DNA of 64,000 nucleotides from Oceanomicrobium pacificus (GTDB taxonomy: Bacteria > Pseudomonadota > Alphaproteobacteria > Rhodobacterales > Rhodobacteraceae), in NCBI RefSeq assembly GCF_009833495.1, contig NZ_WUWG01000001.1:62001-126000 (forward strand), given 5' to 3'. The translations under genes were made by a program, and so were the position numbers. This document shows, piece by piece, positions 25,803 through 36,735 of this stretch. Within the stretch, counting starts at the first letter, position 1; each line of letters opens with the position of its first letter. Below the pieces are notes generated by a model that saw nothing but the letters and a program-made list of their open reading frames with translations, ran no database searches and was not told where the DNA came from.

Positions 25803-27756
25803 CGGCATCTTCCAGCCGTGCAAGAAGCGTCCCATCCGTGACGGTCGCCCCTTCGGCGGCCGGCAGGCTGGCGATCCGGCCCGCGCGCGGCGCGGTCAGC
25901 GTATGTTCCATCTTCATCGCTTCAAGGATGAGAAGCGGTGCGCCTTTCTCGACCTCGGCCCCTTCCTCGGTCAGCACTGCCTTCACCAGTCCGGGCATCG
26001 GCGCGCGGATATCGCCGCCAGCATGATCCCCTTCATCGCCCCTGCCCTGCAACGGGTCGCGGCGCTCGAACCGGAAGGGCTGCGCACCCGCCAGCACCGT
26101 CACCATCGTGTCGGACCGCAGGCAGGTGACGGCCGCGGTGACACCTGTATTCGTCTCCAGCCGGTAGCGGTTGCCCTCCTGCCGGATCGACAGGCGGAAC
26201 CGGTCCTCTTCCAACGTGACGCGGTAGCGATCGGCACCGAGCCGCTCGATCTGGACGGTGATTTCCTCGTCATCATGGACGAGCGCCACTTCTTGCACGA
26301 GCGGCTTCCATAGGTGGAACCCGGCGAGCGGATCATCCGTGCCGCCCTGCGCCACGATGGCGGCCAGACCGATCACCGCATCCGAACAGGGCGGGCTGTC
26401 GGTGAGGTCCTCCAGATCGCGGTCGATCAGGCCCGTATCCATCTCCGCCGCGCGGAACCCCGGGTGGCGCACGAGCGTCGCCAGAAACGGCAGGTTGGTG
26501 ACCGTTCCCGCGATGGCCGTGTCGCTCAGCGCGCGGTGCATCTGCGTGAGCGCCGTGTCCCGCGTCGGGCCGTGCACGATCAGTTTCGCGATCATCGGAT
26601 CATAGTGCGGGCTGATCGCATCGCCAGCCACGACACCGCTGTCCGCCCGCGCCGCGGCGGGAAATTCCAGATGGGTGAGCGTGCCGATCGCGGGCAGGAA
26701 GCCGCGCGACGGATCTTCGGCATAAAGCCGGGCTTCCATCGCATGCCCGGAAATCGACAGATCGGACTGGCGGGCGGGCAGCGGCTCGCCGGACGCGACC
26801 CGCAACTGCCATTCGACCAGATCCACACCGGTGATCGCCTCCGTTACCGGATGTTCGACCTGCAGGCGGGTGTTCATCTCCATGAACCAGAACCGGTCGG
26901 CGCGCAGACCGTCGGACCCGTCGACGATGAACTCGACCGTGCCCGCCCCGTGATAGTCGATGGCTTCCGCCGCCGCGACCGCTGCCGCGCCCATGGCGGC
27001 GCGCACCTGCGGCGTCATGCCGGGCGCCGGCGCCTCCTCGATGACCTTCTGGTGACGGCGCTGCAACGTGCAGTCGCGCTCGAACAGATGCACGACATTG
27101 CCGTGGCGGTCGCCAAAGACCTGAATTTCAATGTGGCGGGGGCTCTGGATGAATTTCTCGATCAGGACGGCGTCATTGCCGAAGGCCGTGCGCGCCTCGC
27201 CGCGGGCCGAGGCCAGCGCCGCGGCAAATCCGTCCGGCGTATCGACGCGGCGCATCCCCTTGCCGCCACCGCCGGCCACCGCCTTGATGAGCACCGGGTA
27301 GCCGACCTCCTCGGCCGCCGCGGCGAGCACCTCGTCGGACTGGTCGGCCTCGTGATAGCCCGGCACGACCGGCACGCCGGCCTCGGCCATCAGCGCCTTG
27401 GCGGCATCCTTCAGCCCCATGGCGCGGATCGCGGTGCCCGACGGGCCGATGAATGTCAGGCCCGCGGCCTCTACCGCGTCCACAAATTCCGGGTTTTCAG
27501 ACAGGAACCCGTAGCCCGGATGGATCGCCTGAGCGCCGGTCTCCTTGGCGGCGGCGATGATCGCCTCGCCGCGCAAGTAGCTCTGCGCCACCGGCGCGGG
27601 GCCGATCCGCACCGCCTGATCAGCCAGCGCCACATGCTGTGCCGTCGCATCGGCATCCGAATAGACCGCCACCGTCGCCACGCCGAGGCGGCGCGCGGTG
27701 CGGATGATGCGGCAGGCGATTTCGCCGCGATTGGCAATGAGGATCTTGTCAAACAC
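25795..27756 (-). CDS. liuD: Methylcrotonyl-CoA carboxylase, biotin-carrying alpha subunit
   Basis: Carries biotin carboxylase and biotin carrier functions for carboxylation of 3-methylcrotonyl-CoA. Biotin carboxylase occupies residues 1 to about 445 (FDKILIANRGEIACRIIRTA, GGGGKGMRRV, QRRHQKVIEEAPAPG, EMNTRLQVEHPVTEAITGVD in parts). The C-terminal biotinyl domain has ILEAMKMEHTL, with the lysine that is biotinylated. GTG at 27754-27756 gives the family N-terminus MFDKILI; a GTG nine bases upstream (27765) would add three residues. Operon context separates it from propionyl- or acetyl-CoA carboxylases. Confidence 0.93.
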   Translation of the reverse strand: MFDKILIANRGEIACRIIRTARRLGVATVAVYSDADATAQHVALADQAVRIGPAPVAQSYLRGEAIIAAAKETGAQAIHPGYGFLSENPEFVDAVEAAGLTFIGPSGTAIRAMGLKDAAKALMAEAGVPVVPGYHEADQSDEVLAAAAEEVGYPVLIKAVAGGGGKGMRRVDTPDGFAAALASARGEARTAFGNDAVLIEKFIQSPRHIEIQVFGDRHGNVVHLFERDCTLQRRHQKVIEEAPAPGMTPQVRAAMGAAAVAAAEAIDYHGAGTVEFIVDGSDGLRADRFWFMEMNTRLQVEHPVTEAITGVDLVEWQLRVASGEPLPARQSDLSISGHAMEARLYAEDPSRGFLPAIGTLTHLEFPAAARADSGVVAGDAISPHYDPMIAKLIVHGPTRDTALTQMHRALSDTAIAGTVTNLPFLATLVRHPGFRAAEMDTGLIDRDLEDLTDSPPCSDAVIGLAAIVAQGGTDDPLAGFHLWKPLVQEVALVHDDEEITVQIERLGADRYRVTLEEDRFRLSIRQEGNRYRLETNTGVTAAVTCLRSDTMVTVLAGAQPFRFERRDPLQGRGDEGDHAGGDIRAPMPGLVKAVLTEEGAEVEKGAPLLILEAMKMEHTLTAPRAGRIASLPAAEGATVTDGTLLARLEDADG

Positions 27757-27810
27757 GGGCGGCACCTGTGCGGTCGGTCAGGGAAAGAGATCGGTTGCGG
27801 GACATGGGCA

Positions 27811-29411
<1,601 letters not shown>

Positions 29412-29415
<4 letters not shown>

Positions 29416-30170
29416 GCGCGATGCTCCGGATTTGCATAGTCGAACCGGCACCCTGCCTTCCATGCGCGGCGGTCGTTGCCATGCGACGGCAAACCGCCCG
29501 CATCTTTCAGCATCCGCGCGAGATGGAGGAGGTTCCAACTCATGATTGTTGTGTTTCTCTGGGTGAATTCATTGTCGAACCCGGCCCGTGACCCGTCGTC
29601 CAGAGCATCGCCGTAGGATGGCCCCGGACCGGCCTCTCCGATCCAGCCGCAATCGGCCTGTGGCGGGATCGTATAGCCGAGGTGGCTGAGCGCGAAGCCG
29701 ATCGTCATGGCGGCATGCTTGATCCCGTCTTCATTGCCGGTGATCACGCACCCGCCGGTCTTGCCATAGAAGATCGACTGGCCCTTGTCGTTCAACTCGC
29801 CCGACATGGCATAGAGCCGCTCGATCAGAACGCGGCAGACGGAGCTTTCCTCCCCGAGCCAGAGCGGCGAGCCGATCACCAGAATGTCGGCGGCCAGCAC
29901 CTTCTGCCAGATGTCTGGCCAGTCATCGCGGTCCCAGCCATGCTCGGTCATGTCGGGATAGACGCCGGGCGGCACTTGGTGGTCGAGAAGGTGCAGCATC
30001 TCTGCCTGCATGCCGTTGCGGGAGAAGATCTCGCGCACAACGGACATGAGCGTTGCCGTGTGGCTCTGCGCGCTGTCGCGGGTGAGCGATGTGTTGATAA
30101 GAAGCGCCTTCAGGTCGGAATAGTCGGTCCGGTTCGCCGCGCAGAGCGCTTCCTGCCTGTCGTTCAGCAT
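29412..30170 (-). CDS. Flavodoxin-like NAD(P)H-dependent FMN reductase family protein within the liu operon
   Basis: A 252-residue protein with a flavodoxin-like fold. [20 protein letters not shown] near residue 20 is the FMN phosphate loop, and [20 protein letters not shown] near residue 90 fits the second flavin loop of the NADPH-dependent FMN reductase/NAD(P)H oxidoreductase family. [17 protein letters not shown] follows. Start and stop both overlap neighbours (TGATG with the EcsC gene, GTGA with liuB), so it is translated as part of the leucine operon. It has no known step in leucine breakdown; electron transfer or a redox side role is speculative. Confidence 0.75.
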
Positions 30171-31006
30171 CAGCCCGTCCCCCCGTCCCCGTCCGGCGGC
30201 GGCAGGGCCTGCCGTGCCATCAGCCAGCGCTGGCGGTAGGCATAGCGCGCCGCACGCGACACGTCGGTCTGGAAGCTTGCATTGACACCGGCCGCGATGA
30301 CCCCGCCGAGGACCGGCACGATCTGCGCGGCCTTGCGCCCCAGAAGCCCCGCACCGACCTGACGCGACACACGTTCCACCGCCGTCTCGATCACCCAGTC
30401 CGTCGCGCTGGCGGCGGCACATCCGCCGCCCCCCGTCAGACCGCGGGCCATGCGGTTGATCCGGCCGAGCGCCTGCGCCCGTCCCTCCATCCCCGTGGTG
30501 GCAGCCATTTCGAGAATGGCCAGCCGGAAGGCGCGCTCCTCGGCCCCGTCGCCCGTGAACCCGTAGGCCGCGCCGGTCGCCCGCACATTGCGGGCCGCGA
30601 CCGCGATCGTCGTGGGGATATCGACCGTCATGCCGATCCCGCCGAACCAGCCGGCAGCCCCGCCGCTGGCGGCGTTGGAGCCCGCCGACAGTGCCTGCAC
30701 CCGCAGGGCGGCGGCATCGCAGGCGGCAATATCGTCAAGGTCATGGGCGGGCCGGTCACCAAGCGCGATCCCCGCCGCGCGATCCGCCGCGTCGAGCCCG
30801 CGCCGCACCAGCGCCGGCGGCACCATCCGGCTGATCCCACGGCCCAAAGGCGCGGTCAGTTTCTCTGCACCACGCCCGAGCACAGTGCTGCGCTGGTGCT
30901 CGAACGCCGCCTGCTCGGCCAGCACGGCGTCGAGGCTTCGCGCCAGATCGGCGCGGGCAGGCGGCGTTGCCCTTGCCCTGTCCTGTTTCGAAGTCGGTCG
31001 GGCCAT
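30170..31006 (-). CDS. EcsC family protein
   Basis: A 278-residue protein of the EcsC family, whose biochemical role is unknown. Family-like features are the Ala/Gly-rich amphipathic segments around GGAAGWFGGIGMTVDIPTTI, the ELPxxT-like MTVDIPTTIAVAARNVRA stretch and a C-terminal GAGLLGRKAAQIVPVLGGVIAAGVNA-type hydrophobic region with SFQTDVSRAARYAYRQRWL. The start region is rich in Arg, Ala and Asp. It lies between liuA and liuB, eight bases after liuA, and overlaps the next gene by one base. Confidence 0.75.
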   Translation of the reverse strand: MARPTSKQDRARATPPARADLARSLDAVLAEQAAFEHQRSTVLGRGAEKLTAPLGRGISRMVPPALVRRGLDAADRAAGIALGDRPAHDLDDIAACDAAALRVQALSAGSNAASGGAAGWFGGIGMTVDIPTTIAVAARNVRATGAAYGFTGDGAEERAFRLAILEMAATTGMEGRAQALGRINRMARGLTGGGGCAAASATDWVIETAVERVSRQVGAGLLGRKAAQIVPVLGGVIAAGVNASFQTDVSRAARYAYRQRWLMARQALPPPDGDGGTG

Positions 31007-31014
31007 GGCGGCTC

Positions 31015-32178
31015 CTATCCGGTTTCCTTCATCAGTTCGCGGCCGATCAGCATACGCCGGATTTCCGACGTGCCGGCGCCGATTTCCATCAGCTTCGCGT
31101 CGCGCATGATCCGCGACAGCGGACTGTCATTCATATATCCCGCGCCGCCCATGGCCTGCACACCCTGCACGGCGATCTCCATCGCCTTTTCAGACGCATA
31201 GAGCACGCAAGCCGCTGCATCCTGCCGCGTGACCTCGCCCCGGTCACAAGCGCCGGCCACGGCATAGACATAGGCACGGGCGGAATTCATCGCGGTGTAG
31301 ATATCGGCAATCTTGCCCTGCATCAGCTGGAAGTTCCCGATGCTCTGACCGAACTGCTTGCGTTCATGCATATAGGGCATCAGATGGTCGAGCACCGCAT
31401 GCATGATGCCCACGCCGATGCCCGAGAGCACCACCCGTTCATAGTCGAGCCCGGACATGAGCACATTGACACCGCGCCCCTCCTCGCCGAGCACATTCTC
31501 GAACGGCACTTCGACATCCTCGAACACCAGTTCGGCCGTGTTGGACCCGCGCATGCCGAGCTTGTCGAAATGCGGACTGGTGGAAAAGCCCTTCATTTCG
31601 CGTTCGATGATGAAGGCCGTCATGCCACGCGGACCGGCTTCCGGGTCGGTCTTGGCATAGACGACGAGCGTGTCGGCGTCCGGGCCGTTGGTGATCCAGT
31701 ATTTCGTACCGTTAAGCACGTAGCGGTCGTTGCGCTTCTCCGCCCGCAGGCGCATCGAGACGACATCCGATCCGGCGCCCGCTTCGGACATAGCAAGCGC
31801 GCCCACATGTTCACCCGAGATGAGCCGCGGCAGATATTTCGCCTTCTGCTCGGCCGACCCGTTCAGCTTGATCTGGTTGACGCAGAGGTTGGAATGCGCG
31901 CCGTAGGAGAGCGAGACGGAGGCGCTGGCCCGTCCGATCTCCTCCACCGCGATCGTGTGGGCGAGGTAGCCCATGCCGGCGCCGCCATATTCCTCATCCA
32001 CGGTGATCCCGAGCAGGCCCAGATCGCCCATTTCCCGCCAAAGCTCCGGCGGGAAGGCGTTCTTCGCGTCAATCTCGGCCGCCATCGGCGCGACACGGTC
32101 CTGCGCCCAGCGATGGACCATCTCGCGCAGCGCCTCGATCTCTTCTCCGCAGGCGAAATTCATGGACGCGGTGAACAT
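31015..32178 (-). CDS. liuA: Isovaleryl-CoA dehydrogenase
   Basis: FAD acyl-CoA dehydrogenase of 387 residues that oxidises isovaleryl-CoA to 3-methylcrotonyl-CoA. Supporting features: [50 protein letters not shown] and [15 protein letters not shown]. The catalytic base of this subfamily is a Glu in helix G, matched by [11 protein letters not shown]; the alternative position used by medium-chain enzymes is Gly here (EIGAGTSEI). It is the first gene of the liu cluster, with a 20-bp palindrome 27 bases upstream of the ATG. Confidence 0.94.
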   Translation of the reverse strand: MFTASMNFACGEEIEALREMVHRWAQDRVAPMAAEIDAKNAFPPELWREMGDLGLLGITVDEEYGGAGMGYLAHTIAVEEIGRASASVSLSYGAHSNLCVNQIKLNGSAEQKAKYLPRLISGEHVGALAMSEAGAGSDVVSMRLRAEKRNDRYVLNGTKYWITNGPDADTLVVYAKTDPEAGPRGMTAFIIEREMKGFSTSPHFDKLGMRGSNTAELVFEDVEVPFENVLGEEGRGVNVLMSGLDYERVVLSGIGVGIMHAVLDHLMPYMHERKQFGQSIGNFQLMQGKIADIYTAMNSARAYVYAVAGACDRGEVTRQDAAACVLYASEKAMEIAVQGVQAMGGAGYMNDSPLSRIMRDAKLMEIGAGTSEIRRMLIGRELMKETG

Positions 32179-32204
32179 GGACGATTCCTCCTCTGACCCG
32201 CGTT

Positions 32205-32224
32205 AACTGAACACATGTTCAGTT
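32205..32224. promoter_or_regulatory. Perfect palindrome upstream of liuA, probable TetR-type operator
   Basis: AACTGAACACATGTTCAGTT: two 9-base arms in perfect inverted repeat around a central CA, 27 bases upstream of the liuA ATG. On the minus strand a TTGCAC sits just upstream and could be a -35 element, so the palindrome would lie between -35 and -10. Symmetry and length suit a TetR-family dimer; the protein is not encoded in the window. Confidence 0.7.
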
Positions 32225-32311
32225 TTGGTGCAAGCCTTCTGTCCGCCCCGCAATCCCGCCATATCGGCCCGGCCGGCGGCCCGGCGCGTCGGCCGGACCA
32301 CCGCAGATGGA

Positions 32312-32860
32312 TCAGGCCGGCGGTTGCGGCGTCATCTGCAACTGCGACAGATCATAGCCGTTGCGCGCCAGAACGTCGCGGGCCGTCTGCAGGGTCTCCG
32401 CGTCGATCATCGGGTCGCGGGCCAGAATCCAGCCTGTATTGCCTTTCGGATCGCCCACGACGGCAAGGCTGTAATCTTCCGCCAGACCAAGGATCAGGTA
32501 ATCGCCCGCAAAAGGCAGCCACTGGACGAATTTAACCTTCAGCCAGGCCCCGTTTGACCCGTCCTTGACGGTTGCGATCCCTTCGGCACGCTCGACCTCG
32601 CCATCAAGCGCGTTCTTCCGGCAGGTGTTGATGACCGTGACGCTGCCATCTGCGCGCGGCAGATATTCCGCCGTCACACCGACGCAATTGCGCTCGAAAC
32701 TGTTGGGGAAACGGGCGATCTCGTACCAGAGACCCGCATAGCGCTCCAGATCGACCCGCTCCACCGTGGAGATCGGCACCGATGTGTCGCGATAGTTGCC
32801 GCTGCCCGAGCAGGCGGCAATGAGGAGGGCGGCGGCACCGGTGAGGACGGATCTGAGCAT
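32312..32860 (-). CDS. blc: Outer-membrane lipocalin lipoprotein (Blc-like)
   Basis: A 182-residue lipocalin with a lipoprotein signal peptide: [20 protein letters not shown], where the Cys is the probable lipid attachment site. The GxW motif is in [49 protein letters not shown] and [11 protein letters not shown] follow the bacterial lipocalin pattern. It probably binds lipids in the periplasm, attached to the outer membrane. It is divergent from hisB. Confidence 0.88.
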   Translation of the reverse strand: MLRSVLTGAAALLIAACSGSGNYRDTSVPISTVERVDLERYAGLWYEIARFPNSFERNCVGVTAEYLPRADGSVTVINTCRKNALDGEVERAEGIATVKDGSNGAWLKVKFVQWLPFAGDYLILGLAEDYSLAVVGDPKGNTGWILARDPMIDAETLQTARDVLARNGYDLSQLQMTPQPPA

Positions 32861-32908
32861 CTCTGTGTTCCCTTTGCTATGCTTGTCTTTTCCTGAACCC
32901 AAAGGGAC

Positions 32909-32937
32909 TTGGAACGGTTCCATGCCCGCCATATAAG
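32909..32937 (+). promoter_or_regulatory. Probable sigma-70-type promoter of hisB
   Basis: TTGGAA (32909-32914), a 17-base spacer and TATAAG (32932-32937), 30 bases upstream of the hisB ATG. Confidence 0.6.
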
Positions 32938-32967
32938 AACGCTGCTTCCGGCAAAAAGGATCATCCG

Positions 32968-33555
32968 ATGCGGACCGCGAGAATAGCACGCCAGACGGCC
33001 GAGACGAAGATCTCGGTGGAAATCGACCTCGACGGGTCGGGCCGTTACGACAATGAAACGGGCGTCGGCTTCTTCGACCACATGCTCGACCAGCTCGCAC
33101 GCCACGCGCTGATCGACACGAAGATCCGTGCCGAGGGCGACACGCATATCGACGACCACCACACGGTCGAGGATGTCGGCATCGCGCTCGGCCGCGCCCT
33201 GTCGGAAGCCGTGGGCGACAAGCGCGGCATCCGCCGCTACGGGTCTTGCCTGCTGGCGATGGACGATGCGCTGGTGCGCAGCGCGCTCGACATCTCCGGC
33301 CGGCCCTATCTCGTCTGGAAGGTCGATTTCGAAGCCGAGAAAATCGGCACGTTCGACACGCAACTGGTGCGTGAGTTCTTCACCGCACTCGCGATGAACA
33401 GCGGCCTGACGCTGCATGTGGAGTGTCTCGACGGGTTCAACGCCCATCACGTGGCCGAGGCCGCCTTCAAGTCGGTGGCCCGCGCACTGCGCGACGCGCT
33501 GGAGACCGATCCGCGCAAGGCGGATGACATTCCGTCCACCAAGGGCACGCTCTGA
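32968..33555 (+). CDS. hisB: Imidazoleglycerol-phosphate dehydratase
   Basis: Histidine biosynthesis, dehydration of imidazoleglycerol phosphate. This is the 195-residue monofunctional form without the phosphatase domain. Diagnostic metal-binding segments: [28 protein letters not shown] and, near the end, [20 protein letters not shown]. First gene of the his cluster, three bases before hisH. Confidence 0.97.
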   Translation: MRTARIARQTAETKISVEIDLDGSGRYDNETGVGFFDHMLDQLARHALIDTKIRAEGDTHIDDHHTVEDVGIALGRALSEAVGDKRGIRRYGSCLLAMDDALVRSALDISGRPYLVWKVDFEAEKIGTFDTQLVREFFTALAMNSGLTLHVECLDGFNAHHVAEAAFKSVARALRDALETDPRKADDIPSTKGTL

Positions 33556-33558
33556 GCG

Positions 33559-34197
33559 ATGAACACCGTCATCATCGACTATAATTCCGGCAACCTGCGC
33601 TCGGCGGCCAAGAGCTTCGAGCGCATGGCCGCCGAAACCGGCGCCGGCACCATCACGGTCACATCCGACCCCGACACGGTGCGCCACGCGGACCGGATCG
33701 TGCTGCCGGGCGTTGGCGCCTTCGCCGATTGCCGCGCCGGGCTGGGCAGCTTCCCGGGCCTCTTCGAGGCCATCGAGGAACGTGTGCAGGCCGGCGTGCC
33801 CTTCCTTGGCATCTGCGTCGGCATGCAGATGATGGCCACGATCGGCCGCGAGCATGGGCAGGACTGTGCAGGCTTCGACTGGATCAAGGGAGAGGTCGTA
33901 GGCCTGGCACCTTCCGATCCTGCGCTCAAAGTGCCGCATATGGGCTGGAACGCGCTTGAGATCCGGCACGATCACCCTGTGCTGGCGGGGCTCGACCATG
34001 GCGCACACGCCTATTTCGTCCATTCCTACCATATGGTGGTGGAGGATGAGGCGCTGCGGCTCGCCACGGTCGACTATGCGCAGGATGTGACGGCAGTGGT
34101 CGGGCGCGACAATATTATCGGCACCCAGTTCCACCCCGAAAAAAGCCAGGCCACCGGCCTGCGCCTGATCGCCAACTTCCTGACCTGGGCGCCCTGA
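33559..34197 (+). CDS. hisH: Imidazole glycerol phosphate synthase, glutaminase subunit
   Basis: Class I glutamine amidotransferase that supplies ammonia to HisF. In the 212-residue protein the nucleophile Cys is in PFLGICVGMQMM (about residue 85), and the His-Glu pair is in FHPEKSQATGLRLI near the C-terminus. IDYNSGNLRSAAKSFER and VLPGVGAFADC at the start are typical. It lies upstream of hisA, separated by the oppositely oriented DUF2147 gene. Confidence 0.97.
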   Translation: MNTVIIDYNSGNLRSAAKSFERMAAETGAGTITVTSDPDTVRHADRIVLPGVGAFADCRAGLGSFPGLFEAIEERVQAGVPFLGICVGMQMMATIGREHGQDCAGFDWIKGEVVGLAPSDPALKVPHMGWNALEIRHDHPVLAGLDHGAHAYFVHSYHMVVEDEALRLATVDYAQDVTAVVGRDNIIGTQFHPEKSQATGLRLIANFLTWAP

Positions 34198-34213
34198 CGG
34201 GCTTCAGCGCATG

Positions 34214-34244
34214 AAAAAGCCGGCCCGCGGCGCGCGGACCGGCT
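34214..34244 (-). terminator. Intrinsic terminator of the DUF2147 gene
   Basis: Reading the minus strand, AGCCGGTCCGCG and CGCGGGCCGGCT pair around a short loop with one mismatch, followed by TTTTT (34214-34218). It lies 27 bases after the stop of the DUF2147 gene. Confidence 0.8.
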
Positions 34245-34270
34245 CTCACGAGGTTAGCCGTTCGCGCGAC

Positions 34271-34648
34271 TTACTTCACGCGGGTCCAGTTCTGACCGCG
34301 GCAGATGATGGCCACGCAGCCCTCCACCTTCAGCACATCGCCGTTCAGTTCCATCTTGGACTTGTAGGTCTTGTCATCGTCGGGCGCCCAGATGGTGCCC
34401 TTGTGCCAGCGGTTGCCGTCGCGGGCCGCCATGTTCTTGATGATCGCCTTGCCCACGATGCCCTGATTTTCGGTGTTCTTCGCTTCCTTGATCCAGCCGC
34501 AGATCAGGTCCGATCCGGCCGAGCAGGGTTTGACATCGACGAGCAGGTAGGCGCCGGTGTCGGAGGTCTGCGTTTTCCAGGTGCCGGTGACATCGGCAAA
34601 TGCAGCGGTCGGCAGGGCCAGAGCCAGTGCCAGAAGTGCGGTTTTCAT
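34271..34648 (-). CDS. DUF2147 family secreted protein
   Basis: The 125-residue precursor has a signal peptide (MKTALLALALALPTAAFADV, cleavage after AFA). The mature part shows the DUF2147 pattern: VTGTWKTQTSDTGAYLLVDV at the start, then a Cys pair with LICGWIKEAKNTENQG, GNRWHKGTIWAPDDDKTYKS and CVAIICRGQNWTRVK at the end. Function is unknown; it is probably a small periplasmic beta-rich protein. It lies on the opposite strand, between hisH and hisA. Confidence 0.85.
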   Translation of the reverse strand: MKTALLALALALPTAAFADVTGTWKTQTSDTGAYLLVDVKPCSAGSDLICGWIKEAKNTENQGIVGKAIIKNMAARDGNRWHKGTIWAPDDDKTYKSKMELNGDVLKVEGCVAIICRGQNWTRVK

Positions 34649-34788
34649 CTGTTCCTCCCCAGAGAATGGTGCGGGCCGATCCTGCGGCGCAGCGCCGCAT
34701 CCGGTCAACGGTGACGTAACGTCGAAACTCGGCTTTTGCATCGCGCCCGTGAACGCGGTAGAGGGCATGCAGACTGAAAGGAGTGCCC

Positions 34789-35511
34789 ATGATCCTCTAC
34801 CCCGCCATCGACCTGAAGGATGGTGCCTGCGTCCGCCTTTACAAAGGTGAAATGGATCAGGCGACCGTGTTCAACGACGACCCGGCCGCACAAGCCGCGG
34901 CTTTCGAGGCGGCGGGCTGCGCCTGGCTGCATCTGGTCGACCTGAACGGGGCCTTTGCGGGCGCGCCTGTCAATGCAGCCGCGGTGGAAGCGATCCTCGA
35001 TTGCTGTTCGGTGCCCGCCCAGCTTGGCGGCGGGATCCGCGACATGGCCACCATCGAAAGCTGGCTGGAGCGCGGACTGGCGCGCGTGATCCTCGGCACT
35101 GTGGCCGTGCGCGACCCCGCCCTCGTGAAGGACGCCGCAGCCGCCTTCCCCGGCAAGGTCGCGGTCGGCATCGACGCGCGCGACGGCCGGGTCGCCGTTG
35201 AAGGCTGGGCGGAAACCACGGATGTGACCGCGCTCGACCTTGCCCGCCGCTTCGAGGATGCGGGCGTGGCGGCCATCATCTACACCGATATCGACCGCGA
35301 CGGCGCGATGCAGGGACCGAATGTCGACGCGACCGCAGCACTCGCCAACGCCGTCTCGATCCCGGTCATCGCCTCCGGCGGCGTCTCCTCGCTCGACGAT
35401 CTGCGCGCGCTCAAGGCCAGCGGCGCGCCGCTCGACGGGGTGATCTCGGGCCGTGCGCTCTATGACGGGCAGATCGACGTGCCGTCCGCGGTCGAGATCC
35501 TGTCCGCCTGA
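34789..35511 (+). CDS. hisA: Phosphoribosylformimino-5-aminoimidazole carboxamide ribotide isomerase
   Basis: TIM-barrel isomerase of histidine synthesis, 240 residues. [20 protein letters not shown] holds the N-terminal catalytic Asp, and the second catalytic Asp is in [16 protein letters not shown]. Phosphate-binding GGGIRD and [13 protein letters not shown] loops are present. ATG 34789 has an AAGGAG site five bases upstream; a GTG six bases earlier is less likely. Confidence 0.96.
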   Translation: MILYPAIDLKDGACVRLYKGEMDQATVFNDDPAAQAAAFEAAGCAWLHLVDLNGAFAGAPVNAAAVEAILDCCSVPAQLGGGIRDMATIESWLERGLARVILGTVAVRDPALVKDAAAAFPGKVAVGIDARDGRVAVEGWAETTDVTALDLARRFEDAGVAAIIYTDIDRDGAMQGPNVDATAALANAVSIPVIASGGVSSLDDLRALKASGAPLDGVISGRALYDGQIDVPSAVEILSA

Positions 35512-35609
35512 CGGGACGGCAACGCCGCGCGGCTTTCGGATGCGAAGGGCTGGATCGGTCCCGTCGTCTGTGCAAGCTGTAAATCCAAGATCAGGGGCGG
35601 ATTCGCCCC
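35510..35609 (+). other. Hairpin-rich gap between hisA and hisF
   Basis: Two inverted repeats: GACGGGAC (35510-35517) with GTCCCGTC (35558-35565), and GGGGCG-GATT-CGCCCC (35594-35609), a 6-bp stem with a four-base loop. There is no T-tract, so these look like mRNA stability or processing elements rather than terminators. Confidence 0.5.
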
Positions 35610-35625
35610 GCCACCGAGGGCCGCA

Positions 35626-36387
35626 ATGCTCAAGACCCGCATCATCCCCTGCCTCGACGTCAAGGACGGCCGCGTGGTCAAGGGCGTCAATTTCGTCGAC
35701 CTGATCGATGCCGGCGACCCGGTGGAAGCCGCCCGCGCCTATGATGCCGCGGGCGCCGACGAGCTTTGCTTCCTCGACATCGCCGCGACGCTGGAAAACC
35801 GCAGCACCATGTATGACGTGGCACGCCGCACGGCCGAGCAATGTTTCATGCCGCTCACGATCGGGGGCGGCGTGCGCGGGCCGGTCGATGTGCGCAACCT
35901 GCTGCTCGCAGGCGCGGACAAGGTGTCCTTCAACTCCGCCGCGGTGGCCGATCCGGACGTGGTTTCCCAGAGCGCCAACAAGTTCGGCAACCAGTGCATC
36001 GTGGTGGCCATCGACGCGAAGACGGTCGCGCCCGGCAAGTGGGAGATATTCACCCACGGCGGCAGCCGCCCGACCGGCATCGACGCGCTTGAATTTGCCC
36101 GAGAGATGGAACGCCGCGGCGCGGGGGAGATCCTCCTGACCTCGATGGACCGCGACGGCACGCGCGCGGGCTTCAACCTGCCGCTGACCCGTGCGGTCGC
36201 GGACGCGGTGCATATCCCGGTCATCGCCTCGGGCGGGGTCGGCACGCTCGACCATCTGGTCGAGGGCGTCACCGAAGGCCATGCAAGCGCCGTACTTGCC
36301 GCATCGATCTTTCATTTCGGCGATCACACGATTCAGGAAGCCAAGGCGCATATGGCCGCCGCCGGCATACCCGTGAGGATGACATGA
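35626..36387 (+). CDS. hisF: Imidazole glycerol phosphate synthase, cyclase subunit
   Basis: Forms imidazoleglycerol phosphate and AICAR using ammonia from HisH. The 253-residue barrel starts [20 protein letters not shown] with catalytic Asp 11; the second acid is in [32 protein letters not shown] and [14 protein letters not shown] are the C-terminal phosphate-binding half. It overlaps hisE by four bases (ATGA). Confidence 0.97.
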   Translation: MLKTRIIPCLDVKDGRVVKGVNFVDLIDAGDPVEAARAYDAAGADELCFLDIAATLENRSTMYDVARRTAEQCFMPLTIGGGVRGPVDVRNLLLAGADKVSFNSAAVADPDVVSQSANKFGNQCIVVAIDAKTVAPGKWEIFTHGGSRPTGIDALEFAREMERRGAGEILLTSMDRDGTRAGFNLPLTRAVADAVHIPVIASGGVGTLDHLVEGVTEGHASAVLAASIFHFGDHTIQEAKAHMAAAGIPVRMT

Positions 36388-36710
36388 GCGACATCGAAGT
36401 CCTGGCCCGTCTGGCCAAAACCATCGAGAGCCGGCAGGGCGCGGATGTGAAGAAATCCTATGCCGCGAAGCTCTTTTCGCGCGGCAAGAGCAAATGCGCG
36501 GAGAAATTCGGCGAGGAAGCGATCGAGGCGATCATCGCCGCCGCCAAGGGCAACCGCAAGAACCTGACCGAGGAAGCGGCAGACGTGCTCTTCCACATGC
36601 TCGTCATGCTGACCGCCTGCGGCGTGTCGCTCGACGATGTGATGAAGGAACTGCAGCGCCGCGAAGGCACGTCCGGCATCGAGGAAAAGCGCGCCCGCGC
36701 GACGGGCTGA
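36384..36710 (+). CDS. hisE: Phosphoribosyl-ATP pyrophosphatase
   Basis: A 108-residue all-helical MazG-like enzyme for the second step of histidine synthesis. The acidic metal-binding motifs are [16 protein letters not shown] and [19 protein letters not shown]. It is a single-domain HisE; hisI, hisG, hisZ and hisD are not in the window. Confidence 0.96.
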   Translation: MSDIEVLARLAKTIESRQGADVKKSYAAKLFSRGKSKCAEKFGEEAIEAIIAAAKGNRKNLTEEAADVLFHMLVMLTACGVSLDDVMKELQRREGTSGIEEKRARATG

Positions 36711-36735
36711 CATACGCGTCTTTGCCCACGGGGCT

